A DNA stretch of 64,000 nucleotides from Peptococcaceae bacterium (GCA_009783315.1 WRHI01000001.1:1-64000), one strand, 5' to 3'. Shown: positions 7,334 through 15,844, numbered from the stretch's first letter. Numbers and translations: made by a program. The notes: generated by a model from the letters alone, not told the origin.

Positions 7334-9262
7334 ATGAAAAAACTGTTTCGCGCAACCGGTCTCATGTTTACAGCGCTTTTACTGACACTGTTGCCTGTAA
7401 CTGTCCTCGCGGCGCCTGCCGCGCCTTTAGACACCCGCACCTTGACCACCGTTAACAAACCGGGAACCGTTCTTGTCCACACAAAGTGGAGTGCTGACAT
7501 GCGCCTGTACGAAGTTTCTTTCTATGATTCCATGAACGATTACGTCGCCGACGAAGTTACAAATATGATACTCAGAGGCGAAATCCCGGCCACAACAGCT
7601 GCGGTGTATTCCGCAACGATTCAAGTTATGGCCACTGTTATGCCGCAATACGCCTATCGCAACGGTAACTACACAAACAAACAAGTGTCTCTGGACTCAA
7701 TTGGATCGGGATTCATAGTTACACCGGACGGTTATCTTGTTACCAACGCTCACGTTGTGGAAGAGGATAAAGATTCGCTCTATCGTTATTTCGCTGTTTC
7801 CAATTTGCAGGCTGAAGCGAATGCCAGCATAAATGAGATTATCGCGGAAATGCGCCGGTCAGGTTATGAACCGACGGAGAGCGACCTCAACGCTTTGTAC
7901 ACCGCTTTCTTTTCTATTTTGGCTTCTAACTTCGAATTGAACAATCTCCACGCCAATTATTCCTGCATCCTCGGCAATGTAACACCGGGCAGCGATGTAA
8001 CCATTAAAGGGATCAGTATGGATCTCCGCAAGATCGGCGAGCCTTATCCCGGCAAAGATGTGGCTATTCTCAAAATTGAAGGCCAGACGAACCTGCCCAC
8101 CGTTACGCTGGGAGATGACGCTGACATGAAAGCGGGAGATCGCGTGTATGCCATGGGCTTCCCCGGCGCCGCCACATTGCATGACAGCATCAATATTTTG
8201 CAGTCCATGCAAGAGCCTACGGTAACCTCAGGCATTCTCAGCGCCAAAAAACAAATGGACGGAGGATGGGGCGTCTTCCAGATGGACGCGGCCATCCACT
8301 ACGGCAACTCCGGTGGCCCGCTGTTCAACGAAGCGGGTGAGGTTGTCGGCATCAATACTTTTGGGTCTGTTGACTCAAAAACCGGCACTTTGGTGGCCGG
8401 CATGAATTTTGCCATTCCCATCAGTGTCGCCAAGCAGTATCTCAACGAAATCAATGTAACACCCACCGAAAGTGATTTCACCAAGAATTTTAAAAAGGCC
8501 CTAACGGCGTACAACAAAGGAAAATATAAAACCGCCATCAACCTTTTACACGGCATCAACGACACCAACCCCGGATTCCCGGTTGTACAGGAACTGCTCG
8601 CCGAAGCCCGTGTGGCTCAGGATAGCAATCCGGAAATACCGTGGGCTTTGATCCTAATCATTGCCGGCGGGGTTCTTGTCCTCATCGCTGTAGTTGTTGT
8701 CATTCTCATTGTGGGTTCAAGCAAAAAGAAAAAAGCCGGCTCAGGGCAGGCACAGCAGCCGCTCATGCAGCCACAGCCCCAAATGCAGCCACAACCGCAG
8801 CCGCAGCCGCAAGGGCAGCCACAACAGCAGCCGCAGGCGCCAACCCAACCGCAGGCCCAAGAAAAGCCGCAAGGGCAGCCACAACAGCAGCCGCAAGCCC
8901 AAGTGAAGCCGCAAGGGCAGCCACAACAGCAGCCGCAGGCGCCAACCCAACCGCAGGCCCAAGTGAAGCCGCAAGGGCAGGCGCAAACCCAGCCGCAGGC
9001 CGGTCCAGAACCCAAAATCACGCAAGATAGCAAAGACTCTTTAGATCTTCAAGCAACAACCACATCCGGCACAGTCAACTGTGCCAAGTGTGGAATTAAG
9101 CTGTCGCCGGATGCGAAATTCTGTAACGAGTGCGGAACTACAGTAGCACCCAAGGAAACGCCGGCGCCCACACCACCGAAACCTGCAATCTGTCCTCAAT
9201 GCAGCAAGGAATTGCTGCCAGACGCAAAATTTTGCAATGAATGTGGTGCCAAAATCTCGTAA
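7334..9262 (+). CDS. Membrane-anchored HtrA/trypsin-like serine protease with two C-terminal zinc ribbons
   Basis: A 642-residue protein with a signal sequence (1-26). The trypsin-like domain (about 115-380) has a complete triad: H140 in TNAHVV, D242 in GKDVAI, S326 in GNSGGP. A membrane segment lies at 436-461, followed by KKKK. Next comes a Pro/Gln-rich repeat linker (475-557), then two zinc ribbons, C583-C586/C597-C600 and C620-C623/C634-C637. There is no PDZ domain. With signal peptide plus one later membrane span, the protease should be outside and the ribbons inside the cell. A strong terminator follows. The substrate is unknown. Confidence 0.85.
   Translation: MKKLFRATGLMFTALLLTLLPVTVLAAPAAPLDTRTLTTVNKPGTVLVHTKWSADMRLYEVSFYDSMNDYVADEVTNMILRGEIPATTAAVYSATIQVMATVMPQYAYRNGNYTNKQVSLDSIGSGFIVTPDGYLVTNAHVVEEDKDSLYRYFAVSNLQAEANASINEIIAEMRRSGYEPTESDLNALYTAFFSILASNFELNNLHANYSCILGNVTPGSDVTIKGISMDLRKIGEPYPGKDVAILKIEGQTNLPTVTLGDDADMKAGDRVYAMGFPGAATLHDSINILQSMQEPTVTSGILSAKKQMDGGWGVFQMDAAIHYGNSGGPLFNEAGEVVGINTFGSVDSKTGTLVAGMNFAIPISVAKQYLNEINVTPTESDFTKNFKKALTAYNKGKYKTAINLLHGINDTNPGFPVVQELLAEARVAQDSNPEIPWALILIIAGGVLVLIAVVVVILIVGSSKKKKAGSGQAQQPLMQPQPQMQPQPQPQPQGQPQQQPQAPTQPQAQEKPQGQPQQQPQAQVKPQGQPQQQPQAPTQPQAQVKPQGQAQTQPQAGPEPKITQDSKDSLDLQATTTSGTVNCAKCGIKLSPDAKFCNECGTTVAPKETPAPTPPKPAICPQCSKELLPDAKFCNECGAKIS
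8761..9000 (+). repeat. In-gene Pro/Gln codon repeats
   Basis: Tandem imperfect units built on CAGCCGCAA and CAGCCACAACAG encode the P/Q-rich linker of the protease. A longer unit, roughly 60-80 bp, is repeated at about 8811, 8871 and 8911. Copy number may vary between strains. Confidence 0.75.
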
Positions 9263-9271
9263 TTGATCTGC

Positions 9272-9302
9272 AAAACCCCGGTGTATCGCCGGGGTTTTTT
9301 AT
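9272..9302 (+). terminator. Rho-independent terminator after the HtrA-like gene
   Basis: AAAACCCCGG, loop TGTATCG, CCGGGGTTTTTT. Perfect stem with a T6 run, 10 bp past the stop codon. Confidence 0.9.
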
Positions 9303-9310
9303 TTGCCGGG

Positions 9311-9362
9311 TTACAGATCAGACCGATCAAAGCCCGGCCGGAGGGGCAGGGGGAGGCGCCTC
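9311..9362 (-). repeat. Family B repeat fragment
   Basis: CAGATCAGACCGATC followed by CCCGGCCGGAGGGGCAGG resembles the outer arm of the hairpin at 50242-50486 (GATCAGACCCCAGCCGG..GGGCAGGAGG). Confidence 0.5.
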
Positions 9363-9434
9363 CAGATAGTTTTTTTCGTCGCCACGGCATCCGCGGTTGG
9401 TGGAGTTTTTGTCTAAGGTGTTGTGAAAGAAAAA

Positions 9435-10304
9435 TTAATCTGGTTTGTTCGGTGTCAGCCCTTCCGGCGTATACGACCCCTCCAAAACAACATTGAGCAC
9501 CGCCCCAAACAGCAGGATTTCGGCCGACCAATAGAGCCAGAGCATCAACAGCATCACCCCGGCCAAGCTTCCATAGACAATGGAATAATTGTTTGCGTAG
9601 TGAACATAGGCAGAGAATCCAAGAGAGAGCGACACCCAACCGGCTGCGCTGAGCAGCGCACCGGGAATCAACTTGCGCAGGGTGTAGTTTGCTCCTGTCA
9701 CCAATTTGTTCAGCAGCAAAGATACCACCGCCAGCAGCACCAAGCCAAAAAGCAGACGGACATTTTCCCAAAGCAAGCTGAACACATGACCTTCACCTAA
9801 ATACAGCGCCAGCAACCTCGTGATAGCATCGCCCAACCCGCCGGACAAGAACGACATCATCAGCGCCGCCACGAAAATCAGATAAAAAATCATCGCCAAA
9901 GCTTTCACCTTAATGAATCCAGGCCTTGGAATCTGATAAATACCATGAAGCGGACGCAAAAGGGCTCCAATACCCTTCGACGCCGCCCAAATGCTTGTTA
10001 ACGTCCCAATCGATATCACGGCAATATTGCGCTGGCTGACCATTTCTTGTAAGATCGCAACGACTGTGCCGGCAAAGTTTTCGGGGATAACTTGCTCAAG
10101 CTGGGCAAAAAAATCCGCGTCCCCAACCAAAGATATCAGCGGTGAAAAGTAGGAAAGTATGTTCAGAGTCGACAACAGCAGGGGGAAGATCGAAAGAAGG
10201 GCATAATAAGTAATCTGCCCTCCCAGGGCAAAAAGATCGTTGGAGCGGATAATATCTTGAAAATTTGTAAAAAATATCCTTACATGCTTCATGATCATCC
10301 GCAT
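9435..10304 (-). CDS. YihY/BrkB family inner membrane protein
   Basis: A 289-residue protein with about six membrane segments. The N-terminal signature ALGGQITYYALLSIFPLLL (about residues 26-44) and a second conserved Gly-rich half (GSLAGVMLLMLWLYWS, about 251-266) are typical of YihY/BrkB. The family was once called ribonuclease BN in error and its role is still unclear, possibly transport. It begins 1 bp after the stop of the DUF4363 gene, so these are in one transcript. Other in-frame ATGs at 10298 and 10292 are possible. Confidence 0.85.
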   Translation of the reverse strand: MRMIMKHVRIFFTNFQDIIRSNDLFALGGQITYYALLSIFPLLLSTLNILSYFSPLISLVGDADFFAQLEQVIPENFAGTVVAILQEMVSQRNIAVISIGTLTSIWAASKGIGALLRPLHGIYQIPRPGFIKVKALAMIFYLIFVAALMMSFLSGGLGDAITRLLALYLGEGHVFSLLWENVRLLFGLVLLAVVSLLLNKLVTGANYTLRKLIPGALLSAAGWVSLSLGFSAYVHYANNYSIVYGSLAGVMLLMLWLYWSAEILLFGAVLNVVLEGSYTPEGLTPNKPD

Positions 10305-10305
10305 C

Positions 10306-10686
10306 TCAAAGGAGATTGGTGAGGGTGACGAGTGTGTCGCTGCGGATTTCTTCCAGATAATTTTTCAGAGAAACCAGTTCCGTCAGTGCCGCGGTTTTTT
10401 CCTCCAGTTCCACAGATACAATCATCCTTTCGGTAATAACCTCAATGTCATTAAGCATGCGCTGATTAATCAGCATGGTAATCCAGGAACGGGACATGGC
10501 CAGCGACTGCTGGACCGAGTCGGTTTTTTGGCGGGCGACGTCCCAATCTTCGGCCATAATGCTCTCCCTGGCTTCCGTCAAAGTATCCAGCATAGCTGTA
10601 CAGAAAGACTCAACAGCGTTGCCGGAAATCCAAGCGATGCTTACAACGAGAATCAGGAGCAACAGGATGATGAGATCTGTGCGCAT
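10306..10686 (-). CDS. DUF4363 family protein
   Basis: A 126-residue protein with one N-terminal membrane segment (residues 5-21) and a helical remainder likely facing outside. In spore formers DUF4363 genes often sit beside DUF421 genes, as here. GGAGG stands 5 bp before the ATG. Function unknown. Confidence 0.75.
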   Translation of the reverse strand: MRTDLIILLLLILVVSIAWISGNAVESFCTAMLDTLTEARESIMAEDWDVARQKTDSVQQSLAMSRSWITMLINQRMLNDIEVITERMIVSVELEEKTAALTELVSLKNYLEEIRSDTLVTLTNLL

Positions 10687-10725
10687 GGCGGCCTCCAGCG
10701 AAATAATAATTGGGAAGGAGCTTTT

Positions 10726-11409
10726 TTATGAAGATTTTTTGTCCTTAAGTTGAACAAAAAGGTTCTTGTTGGCGTCGCTGTAAGCGATAAAGACATCGGC
10801 AAAATTTTCGGCGCCATGTGGGCGAAGATGTTTTATGAGCCAGTTTGTTTCCAGACCAAGAGAACGCAGGTTTTCATCCTGGACTTTGCCATCCATAATC
10901 AGCGCCAGCGGCAAAGCGCCGTCCACGGATTTGAGATTGTGATCCTCGGGGGTAGCGGAACGTTTCGCCGCCTTGAGCACAACGCTCAGTTCACCATTTG
11001 TCTCCAAAACAGCGTATTCTACATCGCCAATAAAAAACACATCTTTGGCGCGCAGCTGTTCAAAAAGATCGCTGAGGTTATAGCCTTGCTGCCGGAGGGC
11101 CTGTTCAAGGATTACGCCCTTATTGATAACCAGGACAGGCAACCCGCATACAAGGCTGCGAAAGCCGCCGCTTTTCATGGCCAGCCGACTGGTACTCAGG
11201 CCAGCCAGGCAAAGTACCAGCACAGGCAGCAGCCCGGATAAAAGAGGCACCCCAATATCTTGGCTGGGAATCGTCGCCAGCTCAGCAATCATTAAGACAA
11301 CAACAAGCTCAAAAGGTTGCAGTTGACCGATCTGACGTTTTCCCATAACCCTCAGAACCAGGATAATGATTATGTAAAGAATAAGGGTACGCAAGATGTT
11401 AATAAACAT
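10726..11409 (-). CDS. DUF421 (YetF/YrbG-like) membrane protein
   Basis: A 227-residue protein with three N-terminal membrane helices, including the family mark RVMGKRQIGQLQPFELVV (about 20-37), and two cytosolic DUF421 domains ending in a conserved ..VFIAYSD..LFVQLKD region. Some DUF421 proteins in Bacillus and Clostridium spores act with SpoVA-type channels and affect spore resistance; whether this one does is unknown. It is the first gene of a three-gene minus-strand operon (DUF421, DUF4363, YihY). GGGAGGTA precedes the ATG. Confidence 0.85.
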   Translation of the reverse strand: MFINILRTLILYIIIILVLRVMGKRQIGQLQPFELVVVLMIAELATIPSQDIGVPLLSGLLPVLVLCLAGLSTSRLAMKSGGFRSLVCGLPVLVINKGVILEQALRQQGYNLSDLFEQLRAKDVFFIGDVEYAVLETNGELSVVLKAAKRSATPEDHNLKSVDGALPLALIMDGKVQDENLRSLGLETNWLIKHLRPHGAENFADVFIAYSDANKNLFVQLKDKKSS

Positions 11410-11710
11410 AAAATACCTCCCGGGTATGTCTTATTATTGGCCCGACTATGATAGGGTTATGCGTAAGAGTTGCTGTTCGGATCGTTCGGACCCCAGCCGG
11501 AGGGCAAGAAGGCTAAACAGTAACGCGTAAGAGTTTTCGAATAACAGATTTCGCCGGAGCTTCCCAAATACTGCCACGATGTTGTATAATAGGATATACG
11601 GCAGAATTTTACGGTTCAACAAGGCAATATAGCGAATCTTGCCAATCAGCAAGTCAGACCCAACGACAGTCGTGTAAAAGGTATAGGCTAAAATCAAAGG
11701 GGGAACAGCA
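11410..11710. other. Intergenic region between DUF421 and parM-like genes, possible centromere
   Basis: It holds two copies of GCGTAAGAGTT (11461-11471 and 11525-11535), a family B fragment (11475-11512) and a TATAAT box at 11585-11590. In type II partition loci the centromere parC lies just upstream of parM as direct repeats, so this is the place to look. Two copies alone are weak evidence. Confidence 0.35.
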
Positions 11711-12817
11711 GTGTTTGATAACGACATCTTGGTTGCGGGCGCGGATCCGGGTTTTGGGGCCATTAAATTGGACGTAGGTGATACGAAGGTTTTGTTTCCG
11801 GCTGTCATCAGCAACGGCAGTGAGCGTGTTTTTTCCACTTTAGGACATACCGAACAAGAGGGAAGTGATTTGGACAAACAGATCGCCTCTTTGGATGTTA
11901 TTGTCAGAAACAATTCATCGGGCGTGGAAAGACATTTCTTCATGGGATCCTTGGCCCAAAGTTTGAATCCGAAAGAATCTCACTATTGCTGGGATGAAGA
12001 CAAATCTACCGATGAGGAGGCCATGGCCCTGCTGCTGGTGGGCATCGCCTTGGCTCAGAAGTACCCGAAGGTCAACGTATACTTGGGCACCGGCGTTCCG
12101 GTCAAATACTATGCGGCCTTAAGAGACAAATATGAAGCTGAACTGAAAGGCTCTTTTTCCGTGGTGTTTCAGTCGGGTCCCCTGAAAGGGCAAAGCCGCA
12201 GCATGAATATTCTGCGGTCAAGGATATTGCCTCAAAGCTATGGCGTCTATATCCGTGAAACCCTCACAGAGGAGGGCGCCGCCATCAACGACAAGCTATT
12301 CGGCGGTTATGTCGTTGTCATTGACCCTGGGTTCCGCACCACCGATATCGCTACGTTCCATGACGGCATCATGCTTGACCCGCCCAACTCTTTCAGCATG
12401 GAAAAAGGGCTCCAGTGGGCCTATTCCAGCGTGGCCGAAAAGCTCAAGGATATGACCAAAGAACAGGCAAACCCCATTGAGACGGACGACAAAGAATTGG
12501 ATAAAATATTTCGGGTAAACGGGGGATACTATCCCTGGAACAATGGCGCCATCAATTTGAATCCGATTCTGCGCAATCAACTCATTCTGCTTGCCACGGA
12601 TATCTCCCGGGAGGTCATGAAAACCTTGAAACCCTTGGCGGGTCGGATCCATACGGTTCTGGTAGGCGGCAAAGTAGGCGAGATGCTTTTTGAACACATG
12701 CAGCTGGAAAACAAAATCCTCATCAGCGATCCGCAATTTGGCAACGCCAGCGGGTTCCGCGTTATGGCGGCCAATCTCGTCAACAATCTCACGCGTAAGG
12801 TAAGTGTTGAAGCATGA
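11711..12817 (+). CDS. ParM/StbA-like actin-family ATPase
   Basis: A 368-residue actin-fold protein. Phosphate-1 loop GADPGFGAIKLD (10-21), phosphate-2 loop VIDPGFRTTDIATF (203-216) and the adenosine loop VLVGGKVGEML (about 317-327) are all present, so the ATPase should be active. ParM-type filaments push sister DNA copies apart. The start is GTG at 11711, preceded by AAAGGGGG. It overlaps the next gene by 4 bp (ATGA). Archaeal-type or Alp-type actin homologues are also possible. Whether it segregates the chromosome, an integrated element or something else cannot be told. Confidence 0.85.
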   Translation: MFDNDILVAGADPGFGAIKLDVGDTKVLFPAVISNGSERVFSTLGHTEQEGSDLDKQIASLDVIVRNNSSGVERHFFMGSLAQSLNPKESHYCWDEDKSTDEEAMALLLVGIALAQKYPKVNVYLGTGVPVKYYAALRDKYEAELKGSFSVVFQSGPLKGQSRSMNILRSRILPQSYGVYIRETLTEEGAAINDKLFGGYVVVIDPGFRTTDIATFHDGIMLDPPNSFSMEKGLQWAYSSVAEKLKDMTKEQANPIETDDKELDKIFRVNGGYYPWNNGAINLNPILRNQLILLATDISREVMKTLKPLAGRIHTVLVGGKVGEMLFEHMQLENKILISDPQFGNASGFRVMAANLVNNLTRKVSVEA

Positions 12818-13668
12818 TTAGCTCAGGCGTTCTTGCGTTTTATCTTTCTGAAACTGAAGATCCCGAACTTTGGCGGGCCATGGCTCAATTGACCCAGGAC
12901 GAACGCACAGAGTTTTTTAAGAGCGCCTTGAGTTATCTTTTAATTGAAGAAGGACAAATCCCGCCCGGTGATTATTCCGGCACAAACAGTGGCTATACCG
13001 GCACGGATTATGGCTATGCCGGCACGGGCTATGACCATGCACCCGACCAACACCTCTCTACCTCATCACCACAGACAGACCCGTCTCATCTCCACACAGG
13101 CCGTGATGAACCGGCAAACGATGATTACGGAAACGCCGGCTACGGAACAGAACAGGCTTATGGATCGTCCGGCTATCGCCAGGGTGAAACGCACCAAGAC
13201 GTCCCCAGTATGCGCGAATGGTATGAAGATACACAGGGATCTTCCGATCGCTCGAATCAATGGGAAGTTCGGGGAACCAGACATACTCTGACCCCGACTT
13301 TTTCTCAGCCTCAGCCCAAGCCCCAGGAACAGACTTTCGCCCTGGCCCAGGCTCAATTGATGTCTCATCAGGCACGTCTCAAACAACTGTTTATCGACAG
13401 TTCTTCTTCTCAGGCTTCACCAAGCAAACCCATATCACACAATATCCCGCCAACCAAAGCAGCGTCAGCTAAGACTACACCCGGCAACGGAGAATCCAAA
13501 TCCGCTTTTCAACCCGAATTAAGAGACGTCGTTTTAGAAGATCTCTACTCCAACGGGGCCGCTCCCGGCCAGGATCTGCGTGGTCTTGATTTCCTTCTTA
13601 AAAATGTTATTGGGGAAGAGACTGACGAGGCGGTTCTTGACGCGATTAGGAGGAAAAGGAGAAGCTAG
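12814..13668 (+). CDS. ParR-like adaptor with Tyr/Gly-rich linker
   Basis: A 284-residue partner of the actin gene. Residues 5-46 (GVLAFYLSETEDPELWRAMA.., then ERTEFFKSALSYLL) look like a ribbon-helix-helix ParR domain: a beta strand, then two helices with the characteristic R-x-x-F-x-x-x-A-L spacing. Residues 50-110 are Tyr/Gly-rich (GYTGTDYGYAGTGYDH), and 110-220 are Ser/Gln/Pro-rich and disordered. The last 50 residues (LEDLYSNGAAPGQDL.., DAIRRKRRS) may be the actin-contacting tail, as in ParR. The ParR assignment rests on gene order and the N-terminal pattern. Confidence 0.6.
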   Translation: MISSGVLAFYLSETEDPELWRAMAQLTQDERTEFFKSALSYLLIEEGQIPPGDYSGTNSGYTGTDYGYAGTGYDHAPDQHLSTSSPQTDPSHLHTGRDEPANDDYGNAGYGTEQAYGSSGYRQGETHQDVPSMREWYEDTQGSSDRSNQWEVRGTRHTLTPTFSQPQPKPQEQTFALAQAQLMSHQARLKQLFIDSSSSQASPSKPISHNIPPTKAASAKTTPGNGESKSAFQPELRDVVLEDLYSNGAAPGQDLRGLDFLLKNVIGEETDEAVLDAIRRKRRS

Positions 13669-13844
13669 ACACTAGAAGGTAGGTTAAGCTTAGGGTTTGC
13701 TGTTGTACATATCGACAGGTTTCTGTAGAATCAGCGCAAATGGATATTTTTCTGCCTTATTAATGAACATCCAATAATTGGTATAATAAGCTATATTAGG
13801 GAGAGGTGACTGCGCAATCATATAAAAAAATAGGAGCAATAAAT

Positions 13845-14627
13845 ATGAGCACAACGTCTATAGATTATTTGAAGTGCCAACAGAGAAGGAAGAAGCTGCT
13901 TAAACGGATTGAAGAATTGCGGGAATCAAAGGTTATGGTCTATGTTTCGCAAGCTCCGTTGGACGACAATGTTTTAGTGCCTATGTATCGGGAATTAAGC
14001 CATATTGGTCATGTTGACCGTTTGGATCTTGTTTTAAATAGCTATGGCGGCAATATTGATACCCCCTATAAGCTTGTCAAAATGCTACGGGAATTCTGCC
14101 GCGAGTTGACGGTTATTGTCCCTGTTGCCGCCAAATCTGCCGCATCGATGATTGCTCTCGGTGCTGATCAGATCATTATGGGCCCTTTTGCTGAGCTCGG
14201 GCCAATCGATCCCGTTGTCCGGCATCCTGTTTATCCTGATAACTGGATCTCGGTTCAGGCGGTACAATACAGCTTTGATTTTTTTGACCGGATGGTTGAT
14301 CAATATACGCCGGAACAAATTGAACTCTGCCTGAGATTGTTTCAAAAAATCGATCCTTGGCTTCTGGGGGATTATGCCAAAATGCTCAAATCGTCGCAGC
14401 AATACGCCGAATTGTTGCTGAGCGAATATATGTGTAAAGATAAGCCCCAGTTGGTGGAACCAATAGTTGCCAAATTGATCAACGGTTATTATTCTCATGG
14501 TTATCCCATCACCAGAGTAGAAGCGGCAGATTTGGGCTTGTGTGTTTTGGAAATCAGCCAGGAATTAAGTGATGTTATTGTTGAACTCTTCCTTGAATAC
14601 GAAAAGCTCTTAAATTTAAGTTCTTAA
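13845..14627 (+). CDS. SppA/ClpP-class serine protease (SDH_sah type)
   Basis: A 260-residue cytosolic protein of the ClpP/crotonase-fold SDH-type group. NSYGGNIDTPYKLV (about 68-81 from this start) forms the oxyanion region, and AAKSAASMIALGADQI (about 101-116) carries the likely nucleophilic Ser. EFAELGPIDPV-like sequence follows. Family members cleave membrane or signal-peptide-like substrates. A GTG at 13806 is in frame, but the ATG at 13845 has TAGGAG at correct spacing and I prefer it. The gene stands alone. Confidence 0.78.
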   Translation: MSTTSIDYLKCQQRRKKLLKRIEELRESKVMVYVSQAPLDDNVLVPMYRELSHIGHVDRLDLVLNSYGGNIDTPYKLVKMLREFCRELTVIVPVAAKSAASMIALGADQIIMGPFAELGPIDPVVRHPVYPDNWISVQAVQYSFDFFDRMVDQYTPEQIELCLRLFQKIDPWLLGDYAKMLKSSQQYAELLLSEYMCKDKPQLVEPIVAKLINGYYSHGYPITRVEAADLGLCVLEISQELSDVIVELFLEYEKLLNLSS

Positions 14628-14775
14628 AAATATAAAATTTTCAAATAGCTTTTTTGCCACAAACATGTTATACTGTATCTGTTTAAAACGGTTCGGACAA
14701 CCCGATGTCATGCATGCTGGTTTTGTGTGCACTGGCGTTGTATTCTTTCATTCTTATGCTAGGGAGGAAAAAACT

Positions 14776-14979
14776 ATGGTGACTGTTTTTGGACTCGCGC
14801 TCACGCCTACTGTTGCAATTATTTTATTGGTTGTGGCTTTAATCGTTTTTGGGCCGGGCAAATTGCCCGACGTCGGCAAAGCTCTTGGCAGAGGCATAAA
14901 AGAATTCAAATCGGCCGCGGATACTGAAGATGAATCTCCTGCTGAAAAGAAACCATCTGCGGAAGAATCCAAAAGCTAA
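14776..14979 (+). CDS. tatA: Twin-arginine translocase subunit TatA
   Basis: A 67-residue protein with one N-terminal membrane helix (about 7-21), the hinge FGPGKLPDVGKALGRGI (about 22-38), then an amphipathic helix and an acidic/Lys tail. TatA oligomers form the pore for folded Tat substrates. AGGGAGG precedes the ATG at 14776. No tatC is nearby; it must be elsewhere if the pathway works. Confidence 0.92.
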   Translation: MVTVFGLALTPTVAIILLVVALIVFGPGKLPDVGKALGRGIKEFKSAADTEDESPAEKKPSAEESKS

Positions 14980-14988
14980 CTTAACAAG

Positions 14989-15020
14989 AAACCGCCTCAG
15001 CTCTCTGCCGAGGCGGTTTG
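14989..15020 (+). terminator. Terminator after tatA
   Basis: AAACCGCCTC and GAGGCGGTTT form a 10-bp stem around an 11-nt loop, 10 bp after the stop. The T-run is only three. Confidence 0.7.
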
Positions 15021-15038
15021 TGCGTCTGAAACCCTTTG

Positions 15039-15305
15039 CTACACTTGCATGGCGTTATAGGTGTTTTTGGCTTGCTGCACATCAAGGTCAGGCGCGTCTT
15101 TGACGGGATACCAACCGCGCTGATTCATAGCTGTGAACAGATCGGCATGAATCTGATGTTCTTCTTCCAGAATGTGTTTGAGATTCTGGCTGAAATTGGG
15201 ACAGGAGGATTCTCCTATACATGTGTTAAGTGTTGACGAGGTTTGTTTTTGGCTCATCAGCAAATCTGAACAGATTTCTTTGTCTGCCATTGTTGTTTGC
15301 GCCAT
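15039..15305 (-). CDS. Spore coat protein, CotF family
   Basis: An 88-residue Coat_F-domain protein. The pattern SDLLMSQKQTSSTLNTCIGE (about 13-32) and the final NQRGWYPVKDAPDLDVQ (about 61-77) are typical. CotF proteins are ferritin-like helical bundles in the spore coat or its clostridial equivalent. The ATG at 15305 has AAGGAAG at better spacing than the ATG at 15311. It is in tandem with the next small gene. Confidence 0.85.
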   Translation of the reverse strand: MAQTTMADKEICSDLLMSQKQTSSTLNTCIGESSCPNFSQNLKHILEEEHQIHADLFTAMNQRGWYPVKDAPDLDVQQAKNTYNAMQV

Positions 15306-15320
15306 GTTCATCTTCCTTTC

Positions 15321-15515
15321 TTATTGATGAGAGTTAAGGTAATTCAGCAAGGTTGTATAGTGTTTGCGATGCAAATGGGACATGGATGAAAACTTGCTTT
15401 TGAGTTCAGGATCCATGGCGTTTTCCGAAGCTGTGGCGAATTTTTTTACCAACAGAGCTTCACTTTCCAAGAGATCGCTGATCATCGTTAGGTTTTTGGC
15501 GGTTATTTGGTTCAT
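15321..15515 (-). CDS. CotF-like small spore protein
   Basis: A 64-residue helical protein (MNQITAKNLTMISDLLESEA..) like the short partner that precedes CotF genes in clostridia. AAGGAGG lies 7 bp before the ATG at 15515, and the frame upstream has no other good start. The gene ends 15 bp before the CotF gene start, so the two are co-transcribed. Confidence 0.75.
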   Translation of the reverse strand: MNQITAKNLTMISDLLESEALLVKKFATASENAMDPELKSKFSSMSHLHRKHYTTLLNYLNSHQ

Positions 15516-15630
15516 GTGGCTTCCTCCTTGTTTTATTCTCAATCTGAAGCACGAGTTCATTTTTAGTATGTATTTCAAAATAATTTTTTATGATAACTAA
15601 ATCTGGTACTTGGAATTTTATCATGTAAAA

Positions 15631-15678
15631 AGCGAAAAACCGCCGACAAGCTTTTTTAGCTCGCCGGCAGTTTCGCTC
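15631..15678 (-). terminator. Terminator of the two tiny coat-type genes
   Basis: On the minus strand AAACTGCCGGCGAGCT pairs with AGCTTGTCGGCGGTTTTT. It ends in a T-rich tail (TTTTTCGCTTTTT). It closes the 15704-16015 pair. Confidence 0.8.
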
Positions 15679-15703
15679 CAGAATAAGGTATTATGAGTCT
15701 CTC

Positions 15704-15844
15704 TTAGAAGATTACGCCTAGGGCGATGAGGATGAGCACGGCAATAGCGATAACGCCGCCGCCGAGTCCAAATCCCATACCGCCGCGTTCATAACCATAA
15801 CCGCCACCGCAGGTGGGCATAAAACAAGCTGATGCACCTCTCAT
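15704..15844 (-). CDS. YjcZ family sporulation protein
   Basis: A 46-residue protein, missed by length cut-offs. It begins MRGASACFMPTCGGGYGYER, has a Gly-rich middle and ends in one membrane helix (VIAIAVLILIALGVIF). YjcZ/SscA-type proteins have exactly this Gly/Tyr-rich plus hydrophobic layout and are made during sporulation. AAGGAG precedes the ATG. A terminator lies just downstream. Confidence 0.7.
   Translation of the reverse strand: MRGASACFMPTCGGGYGYERGGMGFGLGGGVIAIAVLILIALGVIF

Noticed and set aside
6891-7337. 148-codon open frame before the HtrA-like gene
   Set aside because: No ribosome site, odd composition and no recognisable domain. It runs into the true ribosome site and start of the protease gene.
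8617-9033. Minus-strand frames rich in Gly-Cys or Leu-Arg repeats
   Set aside because: Products of translating the P/Q codon repeat on the wrong strand.
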